A stretch of 64,000 nucleotides of DNA. Source: Stemphylium vesicarium. Lineage: Eukaryota > Ascomycota > Dothideomycetes > Pleosporales > Pleosporaceae. The stretch spans positions 1 through 64,000 of the forward strand of contig QXCR01000133.1 of NCBI GenBank assembly GCA_004380135.1, written 5' to 3'. The position numbers and the translations under genes were made by a program. Numbering within the stretch: the first letter of the stretch is position 1; every line of letters starts with the position of its first letter. The notes below the pieces were generated by a model. That model made no database searches. It saw nothing but the letters and a program-made list of their open reading frames with translations, and was not told the origin of the DNA. Shown piece by piece: positions 23,231 to 33,574 of the stretch.

Positions 23231-24980
23231 CTTGGCTGTTCTAAGGTTGCCTCACGAAAGCGTGCGGCAGCCGCTACTTAGATAAGACTTCTTTCTACCT
23301 GAGCTCCGACCGGTAATCGTGTGACTGCACAATTGCGAGCATGTAGACAGCTTCTTAAGTAGCTTTGTTAGGCATCAGCGAGAAGAGCTTGCGCAGGCGA
23401 AGCGAATGTCGGTGAAGTTGGAGTGGACGAACTCACAGTCCCCGAAGGGAGCCCGGGCGGGCGAGACTTCGGGATTGCTAGCGCGCACCCCACATACGTA
23501 ACGTCGTTACGAGGTGCCTGCACGCAAATTCACACGTTGCGATGGCTATGACTTCGGCATCATCTCTGCCATCTCGTATGTTGCTATTCTGTGTTTAGTA
23601 GAGTAGGGCTTACCTAGGCAGTCGAGTGCCGAAAAGAACAAGAGCCGCGCATATGGCCATTCAAGGCAACCTTCGAGCAATGCGTCATCGACATTTTCTT
23701 CTTTCCCAAAGATGCATCTAAGGGCCAACGTCGCCGAATAGCAATTCCTGGCTGCAGCGTAGTCCAAGATTGAATGCATGAGCTAGAGCTGTACCGCGTT
23801 CACTTTGGAGCTATGCCGTCCAAGGCGCGAAAGCAACGCGATACGTGAAGCTCAAACCGTGGTAGAGGACCAACCTCGCAAGCTTCATCGACGTTGCGTT
23901 AGTCCCGCGTAATCATAATCATCTCCATTCGGATTCATGCCCATCACACGCGTATAAAGGGATATCCAGGCAGCAATTTTGATTCCTCGGTGCTGACAGC
24001 TCGTGGTTCCAATCGGTGTTGCATCGCGACTGAGACGCGTTGATCCACCAAGCAGGGCCGAGACGCGTAAAATCTGGGTGCTTGCCATTGATCCAGGCAA
24101 CGCCTACATACACAACCTCACCCGCACTTCGCTCTACCTATACTTGGACATATGCCCGTATCTATTTTCGCTACACCGATAGCTTCTAGAATCCGACCAT
24201 ACGACGTCGGTGTCTAGATCATGACAAAGCGCGCCAGGTGACGCACGAAACGTCGCAGCTTGAATTAACTAATTCCTCTGGGATTGGGGGCTGAAAACAT
24301 AGCCACCAACACACCCTGCCGTCTCTTGAGTTCTCGTCAATTAGGATCATGAGACTTTTGATCCTGACCACACGAACGCATAAACGTCTTCTCGTCACCG
24401 TCCAATGATCCAAGGCCGCAAGACCTGGGTGCTTGCAACCTGGCGCACAATGACCATTGCATGCAGCTTGAGGCCTCATCCATCAGCTTTGATCGCGAAA
24501 TCCTTTTACGAGCTGTTCCCTCCGATCCAGCAATGGGCGCAACCGCGAGATCCCCACTTTTCATACAGCTCTGTACGAAGAGGTGTGACTTGCTTCATGC
24601 ACATGCTCAGGAAGACGAACCTCTCGCTCAATAGCCGTTGAACCTACCAACGTACTGAACAGTTGTTCAGTTATGCAAATACCTCAAGTCGTTCCGTCAC
24701 TATACTCGAAGTCAACATTGGCTATTGACTTTGGTATGCGTCCAGTAATGCTGTATCCTGGAGGATGCACATTCAGGCATGCGAAACAAGCCAGCCACAG
24801 GGGTAATACTAAAGTGACATTCAGCACCGCCACGCATTCCTCCAACACATGACGGACGAAGGAGGTACATGTAGACATTTCACAGTACTTAAGTGCAGCT
24901 TTGGCCCTAGAATCTACACATACTACAAAACCCAAATAGAATAGCAGTCTACATTACATTGCATCACTTCACCTCCCAAA
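23231..24980. other. Intergenic
   Basis: 1.75 kb of divergent spacer between the ABC gene and the next gene. The only frame of mild interest is a 77-codon minus-strand frame at 23546-23779. It begins with ATG and has protein-like composition but no recognised domain, and I do not count it as a gene. Confidence 0.45.
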
Positions 24981-26303
24981 ATGGTTCCTGGCGCCTTTCC
25001 CCAATCCCCTTCATCTGCTGGGCTAAGGTTCGGCTCGGCGTTAGGTGCAGGATCTCTGAGCGTGCAGTCGGACTCGAAGTTGAACAGCCCGTCCTGGATT
25101 CGGAGACGTCCTTCAGACACGGGAAGGGATTCGATACCCTCTCAAGCTATTTCGCCAACTCCCGTAGCCGATGGCACACGTCTCTATCAAGCCTCGCCTA
25201 CTCCGAATTTGAGGCGACCAGGTGATACACCCCGTATCGCTTGTCCACCGTCAGCACCAATACGAGTGACTGATAGGACAGCAAACGTCTCCGGGGGGAA
25301 TTTTCGACAAAAATGCGAACCTTTCCATGGCGATCCAGCTGTAGAGCGTTCAGTCAACATGGGCTTACCGTCTACCCGATCATTGTCCGACCTTCCTAGG
25401 AAGTCTAGGACATCTCCAAATGGTTATGCGACACAACCGCACGATGAGCAGGAAGGCAGCTCGCCGCCTCGTACGATACTCAAGACCGCCAGATCCGTTC
25501 ACGATAAGCTCTGTAAAGAGCTAAAAGACAAATTGACGCCAAAAGACCCGAAGGGCTTTATATATGTCCTTCGTGACTTGGACGGGCAGGGAAATCACTA
25601 CAAGATTGGTAAAACGACTCGAGACTACATGACGCGGCTCAAAGAACACAAAACTCAATGCGGGTACATTCCCGAAGCGGTCCACGTGTCAGACCAAGAG
25701 ATTGATCATTGCGGCCGCTTGGAGAAACTTATTCATGCTGATCTGGACGATCATAAGCAGCCTTTGCCATGTAGCAAGCGTGACAAGGCGGGTGAGAAGA
25801 CACCTCTACTGCATGGAGAATGGTTCGCCATTACCGAAGAGATGGCAATCCAGACAGTAAAGCGATGGGAATGCTTCATGCAGCAACAGAACCCATATGC
25901 TTGGGACAGGAACCTGAGTATTGTGTGGAGGTATTTGGTCGAACAAAAATCCCCCGCCGTACTGGACATACGGTCACTATCTCACGAAGCACGGCGCAAA
26001 CAATGGACGGAGATCCTTACACCTCCTACGGCTACCGACTACGTCTATGCCTATCAATCATATGCCTGCAACATCCTCAAAGCTGCTCACGGCGTGGCAT
26101 TGAAAACCAGGCTGTACCTGCAAATGTTCTTTTGGCAAATTTTGTCAATACTCTACGGCTTATCGATGTTGGCATTATGTCGCAACCTTGTCGCATTCTC
26201 TGCGTTTGTCGTTGTCCTTGGATGCGCCAGCGTGACAGTACTGTCTAATGTGAAGCTACTGCCTTCTCAAAAGCGACCAAAAACTCCCGCCAAGGCGCCA
26301 TAG
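24981..26303 (+). CDS. T5orf172/Mug113 GIY-YIG-type protein with C-terminal TM helices
   Basis: One exon of 440 residues. The N-terminal about 180 residues are Ser/Pro-rich and probably disordered. A T5orf172 (DUF1766, GIY-YIG superfamily) domain spans roughly residues 190-300: GFIYVLRDLDG is the GIY strand, YKIGKTTRDYMTRLKEH the YIG strand with its Arg, and CGRLEKLIHADLDDH carries the conserved Glu. The family includes S. pombe meiotically upregulated Mug113; its activity is unproven. The C-terminus (about 372-425) has two hydrophobic segments (LQMFFWQILSILYGL and FSAFVVVLGCASVTVL), suggesting membrane anchoring, perhaps at the nuclear envelope or ER. ATG at 24981 is the first in frame. Confidence 0.82.
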   Translation: MVPGAFPQSPSSAGLRFGSALGAGSLSVQSDSKLNSPSWIRRRPSDTGRDSIPSQAISPTPVADGTRLYQASPTPNLRRPGDTPRIACPPSAPIRVTDRTANVSGGNFRQKCEPFHGDPAVERSVNMGLPSTRSLSDLPRKSRTSPNGYATQPHDEQEGSSPPRTILKTARSVHDKLCKELKDKLTPKDPKGFIYVLRDLDGQGNHYKIGKTTRDYMTRLKEHKTQCGYIPEAVHVSDQEIDHCGRLEKLIHADLDDHKQPLPCSKRDKAGEKTPLLHGEWFAITEEMAIQTVKRWECFMQQQNPYAWDRNLSIVWRYLVEQKSPAVLDIRSLSHEARRKQWTEILTPPTATDYVYAYQSYACNILKAAHGVALKTRLYLQMFFWQILSILYGLSMLALCRNLVAFSAFVVVLGCASVTVLSNVKLLPSQKRPKTPAKAP

Positions 26304-26476
26304 ACGTCGCCATACCATTTACACAGCGTATAGGAGACTCTAGACAAGAGACAGGCTGTGAGTGCGAAGGCCTGGTGGCTGCTTCGTCGCCATGATGACG
26401 ACATGTATCGACACTTTAGTCGCGAGAGATTGTTGGAAAAGGAAGTCGGTATCAATTGAAATATATAAACAGTCGC

Positions 26477-27668
26477 TCATAGCTTCGCCTTGGAAATAAT
26501 GAACGAGTTTCCAATCTGCAGCCACTTGACAGCATCGGTAACGAGCTCGTCAACAATCTCCCTCGCGTTTTTCCTCTCGTTGACAACAGCGGCAACCTTG
26601 CCCATCAAGAAAGGTCGTGCGTTGTCCATGGTCTCGTCATCAAGGTCGTCACCCATCTTCTCAAGGTCGTGCTCGACAGGTAGTATGCCTTTGGCCGTAA
26701 GCTCCTTGATCTCGTTCTGCCTGTTCTCTTCCCAGTTGGCGACGTATGGATTGTTGCGGATGCGGAGCGGTCGACCGGTGAAGATGATTGTGCGAATGTT
26801 GTCGTCCCAGCCGGCTGTTTGGACGGCTTCCTGGTGGGCTTTTGGTGCACCAGCCTCCTCGGAAAGGATGAAGCGCGTTCCTACCCAGACACCGGTAGCA
26901 CCAAATGTGAGCATAGCAGCAAGCGACTGGCCGCTGTAGATACCGCCAGCAGCGACAATCTGCACTTGCTCGCCAGTCAGAGGCGACTTGTAGCCCTCTA
27001 CCATCTTGACCGCGGCTGGGATGAAGATGGATGTGGGGACATCTCCCGTGTGGCCTCCACCCTCACCTCCCTGCGCGCAGATGATGTCGACCCCGATGTC
27101 GAGGCACTTCTTGATGTGCTTGGGGTGTCCGATCATGTTCATATATAGGATGCCGGCCTTGTGTAGCCTCTCGACGACGGCTTTGGGAGGAACGCCGACG
27201 GCGGAGACGAAGAGCTTGGCGCCAGAGTCGATGATGATGTCAACAAGCTCGTTCAGCTTGCCCTTTGTGTAGTCATAGCTGTTTCCCGTCAGTCAATCAC
27301 ATCTTCGCATCGTTCAGGGTGGCGCATACTTGGTCTTGCGCGCGCTGCCTCCGACCTGAGGGAGAAGCAGGTCGATACCAAATGGCGCGTTCTTGTCGTT
27401 CAAGTATCCCTTCAACTCGGCGATCTGCTCGCGCAGCATGTCTGGCGTGTATCCGACTCCGCCAATAACACCAAGACCTCCGGCATTTGTGACGGCAGCG
27501 GCCAGCTTGGGTCCAGCAGCCACGTTCATGCCCGCAAGCATGACGGGGTGCTGGATCTTCAGCAGGTCGGTGAGCTTGGTGCGGATTTGTTCTGCGACGT
27601 GTCAGCTACGTGAGCATGTGAAGGGCGGTCCACGGGACTAGAGAGAGGGACGTACGTGGAGAAGCCAT
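26477..27668 (-). CDS. Nitronate monooxygenase (2-nitropropane dioxygenase-like)
   Basis: Three exons (27668-27656, 27591-27330, 27278-26477) give 358 residues; the first exon is only 13 nt. Introns are 64 bp (GTACGT..CAG) and 51 bp (GTATGC..CAG), phases consistent. The FMN TIM-barrel core is visible: HPVMLAGMNVAAGPKLAAAV with the GGLGVIGG loop near the N-terminus, CAQGGEGGGHTGDVPT in the middle, and the AAGGIYSGQSLAAML phosphate-binding loop. The enzyme oxidises alkyl nitronates, detoxifying propionate-3-nitronate or nitroalkanes. No peroxisomal tag is evident (it ends SKAKL). The start lies 287 bp from the divergent folate gene. Confidence 0.9.
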
Positions 27669-27955
27669 GATGACGGTGAAATGGTACTGAATATGTCGTT
27701 GAAAATGGCAGAACAAGAGAAACAAGTGTTCAAGCAAACAACTAAGAGGCGAGAGTTTTGAGGAATCGGGCGGGATCTTAAGTCATGAGGAGTCCCGCTC
27801 GACTCTCAGAAGGCCGAGCTGAGCCGAGGCACGACGCATGCTGCCCATGTGGACGCGGAGAGCGCTAGCCGCATCCGGGACTAGCGTCATCTGGGGAAGT
27901 CCGGAACTACCGGCATGCACATGTCCATGGCTGATCGACTGCGCCATACGCGAAC
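27669..27955. promoter_or_regulatory. Divergent promoter, nitronate monooxygenase / folate gene
   Basis: 287 bp separates two head-to-head start codons. No motif is claimed; the pairing of functions offers no clear reason for shared control. Confidence 0.35.
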
Positions 27956-29689
27956 ATGTTCACTAACGCTTCGCGTATAGCGACGCTGAGAGCCGTATCA
28001 TCCTCAAGCTTACCCCGTCGGGTAGCGCAGCCATTCGCAGCCTCTAACGTCTTCACCTCGGGGCAGGCTGTTGAAAATTTTCGGGCTTTGCATAGCAAAC
28101 GTCTAGCTCCCACGTATGCTTTCAACATCAGCGTTAGACACTCTCGGCGTTTCATCCGAGAACCTTCACAGCGTTCTCGACGGACAATCTCCGATGTGAG
28201 CAATGGGGCCCATATCAAGAAACGAAATGTCTATATTGCGCTGGGCAGTAACATGGGAAACAGGGTAGCCATGATTGAGCAGGCATGTAAAGAGATGGAG
28301 GCCAATGGAAAGATACGAATCGTACGGACCAGTAGCCTGTGGGAAAGCAAGGCTATGTACGTACTGGACCAGGATAACTTTGTGAACGGAGTCTGTGAGG
28401 TATGCTACCCGTGTCTCCTGCCATTAAACGTATTGACCCGGCTAGATAGAGACGGCACTATCGCCAATCGAGCTTCTGGATGAGCTCCAAGCTGTCGAGA
28501 GAAACATGGGTCGTGTAAAGTTTATTGAGAAGGGACCTAGAAATATCGACCTGGACATTTTACTCTTCGGCCAAGACGAGTACTCCGATGAACGTCTACA
28601 AATCCCTCACTCGTTGATGTTTGAAAGAGAGTTCGTCTTGCGACCGCTTTGCGAGTACGCGCTCAACCATCCACATAACTTTCAAGACTGACCGTTGCCA
28701 GGCTCGTGTCAGAGAGCGATCAAGCGAAATTTCCATCCCAAGCACCGATCCACCATCGTCTGAAGGATTTGCCAGAATCCGAGGTACCACTAGTACCAAT
28801 TTTACCGCTCGCAGCAGATCTCTCACCAGTCTCATTTGTTCAGGGCAAGCATAGCACGCGGGTAATGTCTATTCTCAATGTCACACCAGACTCGTTCTCG
28901 GATGGCGGCGAAAATTACAACCTTGACGAGGCGAAATTAGCCTCAAAGATTCGGAAACACATCACACGAGGGGCTACCATCATCGACGTAGGTGGACAGT
29001 CAACTCGACCTGGTGCAGTGCAAGTCTCCGCTGAGGAAGAGCTAGCGCGCGTTCTACCCGCCGTAAAGCTCATTCGGTCCATGCCCGAAGCAAACAACAT
29101 CGCAATTAGCGTCGACACGTATCGTGCACGCGTCGCCGACGAGACCATCAAGGCCGGTGCCAACATGATCAACGACGTCAGTGCGGGCACCTTGGACGAC
29201 ACCATGCTACCAACCATGGGGCGACTGGGTTGCACTGTATGCTTGATGCACATGCGTGGCACACCGACGAGTATGAGCAGTCGTGAGATGACATCTTATC
29301 CAGACGGTGTTGTAGAAACTGTAGGAAGAGAACTACTCGAACGCGTCCGGGCTGCCGAAGAGGCGGGTGTCAGACGTTGGCGCATCATTCTCGATCCTGG
29401 CATTGGCTTTGCGAAGACCCAGGAACACAACCTCGAGTTATTGCGAAGACAGCATGAACTCATGAATTATCCGGGCTTGGAAGACATACCCTGGCTGGTG
29501 GGAACGAGTCGAAAGGCGTTCATCGGGAACATTACTGGCGTGAAGGACACTCAAGAACGTGTTTGGGGAACTGCTGTAGCCGTATCGGCAGCGATTCAAG
29601 GAGGAGCAGACATTGTTAGGGTGCATGATGTGAGAGAGATGGCACACGTTGCTAAAATGGCAGACGCGCTTTGGCGAAAAGGACCCTGA
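27956..29689 (+). CDS. fol1: HPPK-DHPS folate biosynthesis protein
   Basis: Three exons (27956-28399, 28446-28654, 28702-29689) give 546 residues; introns of 46 and 47 bp keep phase. The first about 90 residues are Arg/Ser-rich and resemble a mitochondrial presequence. The HPPK domain (pyrophosphokinase) runs from VYIALGSNMGNR through GPRNIDLDILLFG. The DHPS domain runs from SILNVTPDSFSDGG with IDVGGQSTRPGA to the GTSRKAFIG loop. Together they make 7,8-dihydropteroate from 6-hydroxymethyl-dihydropterin and p-aminobenzoate, the step blocked by sulfonamides. Unlike yeast Fol1, no dihydroneopterin aldolase domain is present, so that enzyme should be encoded elsewhere. The second intron is deduced: without it the reading frame stops between the two domains. 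Confidence 0.92.
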
Positions 29690-30348
29690 CGAAACTGGTG
29701 TATTGCATCCGCCAAAATATACACTGGGACTAGTACAGTGGTGCCTAGGTAGGACATAGTAGCATGTTCAATGCATCAGATGAGACCTGTCGTACAAGAG
29801 CATAATGTACCATTTGGGTAGATTGGAACGGCGCTTCTTATGAGCTCAATATAATCACTATCAGCCGTTATATTGCCAGTATTCAACTTCGAAATGCCGT
29901 TATGACACCCAGCACGCATGCGTCGTCACGCTGTACGATTTGATGTGGAGTCGGATGCTGCTTCGGATAAGGTAAAGCGTTAGCACGGGGAAAACGTAAC
30001 AATTAACCATCATGCTCAGGTCCTCACAGCTTCCCATACTCCTTCGCCGACATCATGAGAGACGTTCGTGAGTTACAACTGGGCCATCGCAATATTTTGA
30101 GCGAATTGTTCCGGCAAGTGTTCATCGAGCGCATGTAAAGCTGATTAGCTAACACATGGTAGGCAAAAACGAAAACGTGCAATGCGCAAATGGTTGCTTC
30201 GAGATGAAACTCGTCAGCGAAAAGAGTGGGTACCTCGGAACTTTGGTACGGCTAAGAACTTTGAGTTCATGATAAAGGTTCGCGCGGTAATCTGGATGCA
30301 GCTTACACCACATATTCCAAGGCCTGGTATCTACTATTCTTTGCGAGG
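29690..30348. other. Intergenic
   Basis: No gene is supported. 30130-30348 may hold a lost upstream exon of the decayed gene that follows. Confidence 0.4.
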
Positions 30349-31216
30349 ATGCACCAACTCTTACCGCGAGAGCTTCGAGATATGATTTACGAGTATATCT
30401 GGACCCCTGAATACCTCAAAAAGTCCCTAGACTCCATGGATAGTCATATGAAGTGGGGAGGTGGTGCCGATCGCATACCATATTTCACACGGCCAGAATT
30501 TCTCAGTCCTGGGGCAGGTCTAGAGGTGTTTCAGGCGTGGTACAAAGCTGCGTTCAACCATATACCCAAAGTTTTCTCAGAAACGGTAATGGAGAAAGAC
30601 ACCCTCGACATCCTTCTATGTAAGGATCTCTTTGGTGTAGGACTACGCCCCTCAGCAACTCTGCAACGCTTTCGCTTGACTCTACCCATTCACGCCGTCG
30701 CACTTGGCTATAAGTTCTCAATCTTTGAGGATGCAGCATCACGGGAAAAGACCTTTAGCTCCCTCCTACAGATTAAGAAGATAGGCTTTCAGCTCGAGTT
30801 CAGATTCTGCCACCATTATACCAAACTCCGTCCATAGCCTGAGCTGTTCGACCTATTACGGCCTATTGTTGAGTTGTTTAAACGAAAAGGAGCCTTTGTC
30901 CGCGCTTATCATCATGACTGGCGTTTGGAGTGGCGTCCGAGACACAAGGTCGTAGAGACGGAGCTTACTGAACTCGTCAGAGGCTACGATCCAGCCACTT
31001 GAAAGCAGGATATGATTCACCACTTCGAGCAGGTCTGTTGAGAGCCACGTTTAACATCAAGATATACTTTGACCAATGGACCAGATCCTTGACAGTCGAA
31101 TTAAACCAAAATATCGTCATTATCGGATAGAAAGCCATCCGTGGTACAACCCTGATAGACATCGCATTGAATCCATATCTGAAGCCGATGATGAACCTGA
31201 ACCTGAAAATGAATAA
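30349..31216 (+). pseudogene. Decayed LPRELRD-type gene, copy 1
   Basis: An open stretch from 30349 encodes LPRELRDMIYEYIW and about 160 residues more, then meets TAG at 30835-30837. The same frame continues sensibly (PELFDLLRPIVELFKRKGAF...) to a second stop, TGA after GYDPAT, where a Trp would fit. After a frame change, an acidic tail (YRIES, ISEADDEPEPENE) ends at 31216. The order of segments matches copy 2 downstream. The LPRELRDxxY motif recalls short F-box-like or 2EXR-like motifs of large fungal families of unknown function. Function is unknown and it is presumably dead. The same-frame continuity makes annotation error less likely than real decay. Confidence 0.6.
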
Positions 31217-31899
31217 AGGCTTTTGAGACCGTAAGGCCTCGAGCGAGAAAGAGCGGAGGAATGCGGAGATTATGGAAGCGGAGAGTAAGGGTCGCGCTTT
31301 TAGTTGCTGTAAATCTAGGAGCCTCATCGTTGCAGATAGAAAAGCTCTCTTGGGCTTCCTAGATCGGAGTAGGTCATCATATTCATTGGTTTGTGCGATG
31401 GCGCTTGGAGTGATTGAACAAATATATCTGCACCAAACACTACCATATCAAAGCCACAATGAATCCCTTGTCCTTCTATCGAAAACGCGTCAAAGTGCGC
31501 GAACAATTGAATGGGGCATCATGCTGATCCTTCGGCCTGTGAGCCTAATCATTTTAGGTAGGTGTGTTAGCGACCCAGGGGCGGCTAAGTCAGGAGCACA
31601 CTACGCGTTCACCACATCCTCCGTTCATTTCTTCTCCTTCATCAAGTTCTTCGAAAATTCCCTACGTCACCAGCTATGCAGCACAGAAAATGCGAGCGCG
31701 ATATTCCGGCGATGGAAGAGGCGCCTGTGCGAGTGAGTCCTAATTCGCTGCACTGATGCCGTTCCGAGGCTGTTCTAAAGTACCTGCAGTATCAAGCGCG
31801 AAGAACACAATGCGAATGATAAGTAAGCAAACCCGCTGAGACAGGCATACATCGCATACATGCTAAGTAAAGACTAGGATGAACGCATTCTAGGATAGC
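31217..31899. other. Spacer between decayed paralogues
   Basis: 683 bp. An open frame at 31272-31736 has no recognisable domain and I treat it as chance. Confidence 0.4.
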
Positions 31900-33237
31900 A
31901 TGAAATTATTGAAGCAGCAAATCCAAGTACTAGAGGCCGAACGGCGTAAGATGCTTCTACAGAAAAGAAATATGCGAAGAAAGTGAGTTCTTTCAGCTAA
32001 ATAGTACACATTCTTGAAGCGCTGGATCTAACGCGACTTTACCTATTAGAACACTCGCGTCAGCTATCGGAAACTACTGTGCCACTTGGAGTCTTCAGTT
32101 TTTTAAACAGATGCACACCGTCCTGACCCGCGAGCTGCGTGACATGGTATATGCGCAATTGTGGGATGATAAAGTTCTCCAAGATACACAACATAGAATG
32201 ACAGCTCCCATACGCTTGTGTGGTGACTCTGATGGGTCGCAGTAATGCCGCGAATCGGTGGCCACCTCGGAGCCAGGAACAAAGTTTTGCTGTTACTACC
32301 ATTTCAAAGCCCCATTCTTCGTAAAGCCAATATTTGTAGGTCAAGAAGCTGTGCTTGAGATCGTCGAAGCTTGGCACGCATCCTCTCTACGTATGCAAGA
32401 CGGCGTATGGGAGGTAAATAGCCTGCAGGACTTGAACTGTGTCACTCGCTGTAACGCCTTCTGCCTTGGGCTGGATCCCTCGACGGTTTTTTGAAAGCTC
32501 AGTATTCACGTGCATATAGAGCATCTTTTCGAAAAGAAATGTTCTTGCATACCGCCCCAACAGCAGCGGTGCATCGACTCACTGCTCCACATTCAGAGGA
32601 AGAAGGACTTCGAGTTGACTATCAATATAAAACGAAGACAGCTGAGGTTTAGCCTCTGGCCACGTGTGTTCGACATGTTCAGGAAAATCATCGAAACTTT
32701 CGAGCAGGAGGGTGCTCGCGTTAAGATGAAGCTTGAATACCACAAACGTCTTTACTACACGATCGATTACGATATGCTTCCTGCATTAAGAGATCCCTCG
32801 TCTAATTGGAGACAAGACGCAGCGAGCCATTTCGACACGGTGGGCCATCCCAAAACCTCACATATCATGGCATTCACTAACGCTTCATTGCGCCACACCA
32901 GTACAGCCAAGTAAGCAATAGACATAAAGACTATCGCATTGAAAACGATGCCAATTACACGCCGAACACAGACCCGCCTACATATTCCGAAGATGACGAA
33001 GACCCCATTGATTCCCCAGGTGACCGGCGGGACTACGTTGGGGAGACTGAGGAGTATAAAGAGGCTGATCGGATAAGATGGGGGCGTCAAGCGCGGTTTA
33101 ATACTCCGGAAAGAGAGTATGGTGATTTCTTTTACGGATGTGAGATGGACTATAAGGACGAGGTAGTTGCCGCTATTTTGAAGGAGGAAGAGGAAAGAGG
33201 GAATGCTCGTGCGTGCGATGAGGATTCTGATTGCTGA
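31900..33237 (+). pseudogene. Decayed LPRELRD-type gene, copy 2
   Basis: The ancestral structure is still visible: exons 31900-31982, 32050-32839 and 32902-33237, with phase-consistent introns (GTGAGT..TAG; GTGGGC..CAG with a CTAAC branch). Exon 1 is a short coiled-coil-like segment (LKQQIQVLEAERRKML). Exon 2 starts near LTRELRDMVYAQLW and exon 3 is acidic (YSEDDEDPID). Two in-frame stops break exon 2: TAA at 32243-32245 (probably from CAA) and TGA at 32492-32494 (where copy 1 has Arg). It aligns throughout with copy 1 (for example FRKIIETFEQEGARV against LRPIVELFKRKGAFV). Function is unknown. The stop-free remainder suggests recent inactivation. Confidence 0.6.
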
Positions 33238-33574
33238 TGGAATAGCTTTTTAGGATGAACGGCGCGTTCTCTGGGATCCCATGTGCTGTCTACATCTGTT
33301 TCTTGGTCTGGGCATATTACGACATAATCTCTATAATAGCATTATTACATCAGATGACGCAGCCCGGAGACTGAACGCCACGTGCACCTACGCTGCCTCT
33401 TTCTTTTCTCCCGCCCTTACCGAACACAACGATCATCAAGGACGCCACAAAACTCACAAATGACACCTTACATACACAAAGCACACGAAAAATGAATGAG
33501 CACGCTTAATGATATAGGATTACATATTTACACATCAAAGATCAAAAACATATCAACAACAGCTCTTTCCTTTT
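33238..33574. other. Intergenic
   Basis: 337 bp containing the 3' flank of the Fox2 gene. No gene is seen. Confidence 0.5.

Noticed and set aside
23546..23779. 77-codon minus-strand frame with protein-like composition
   Set aside because: No domain, no consistent flanking exon, and short. Kept only as a note in the spacer entry.
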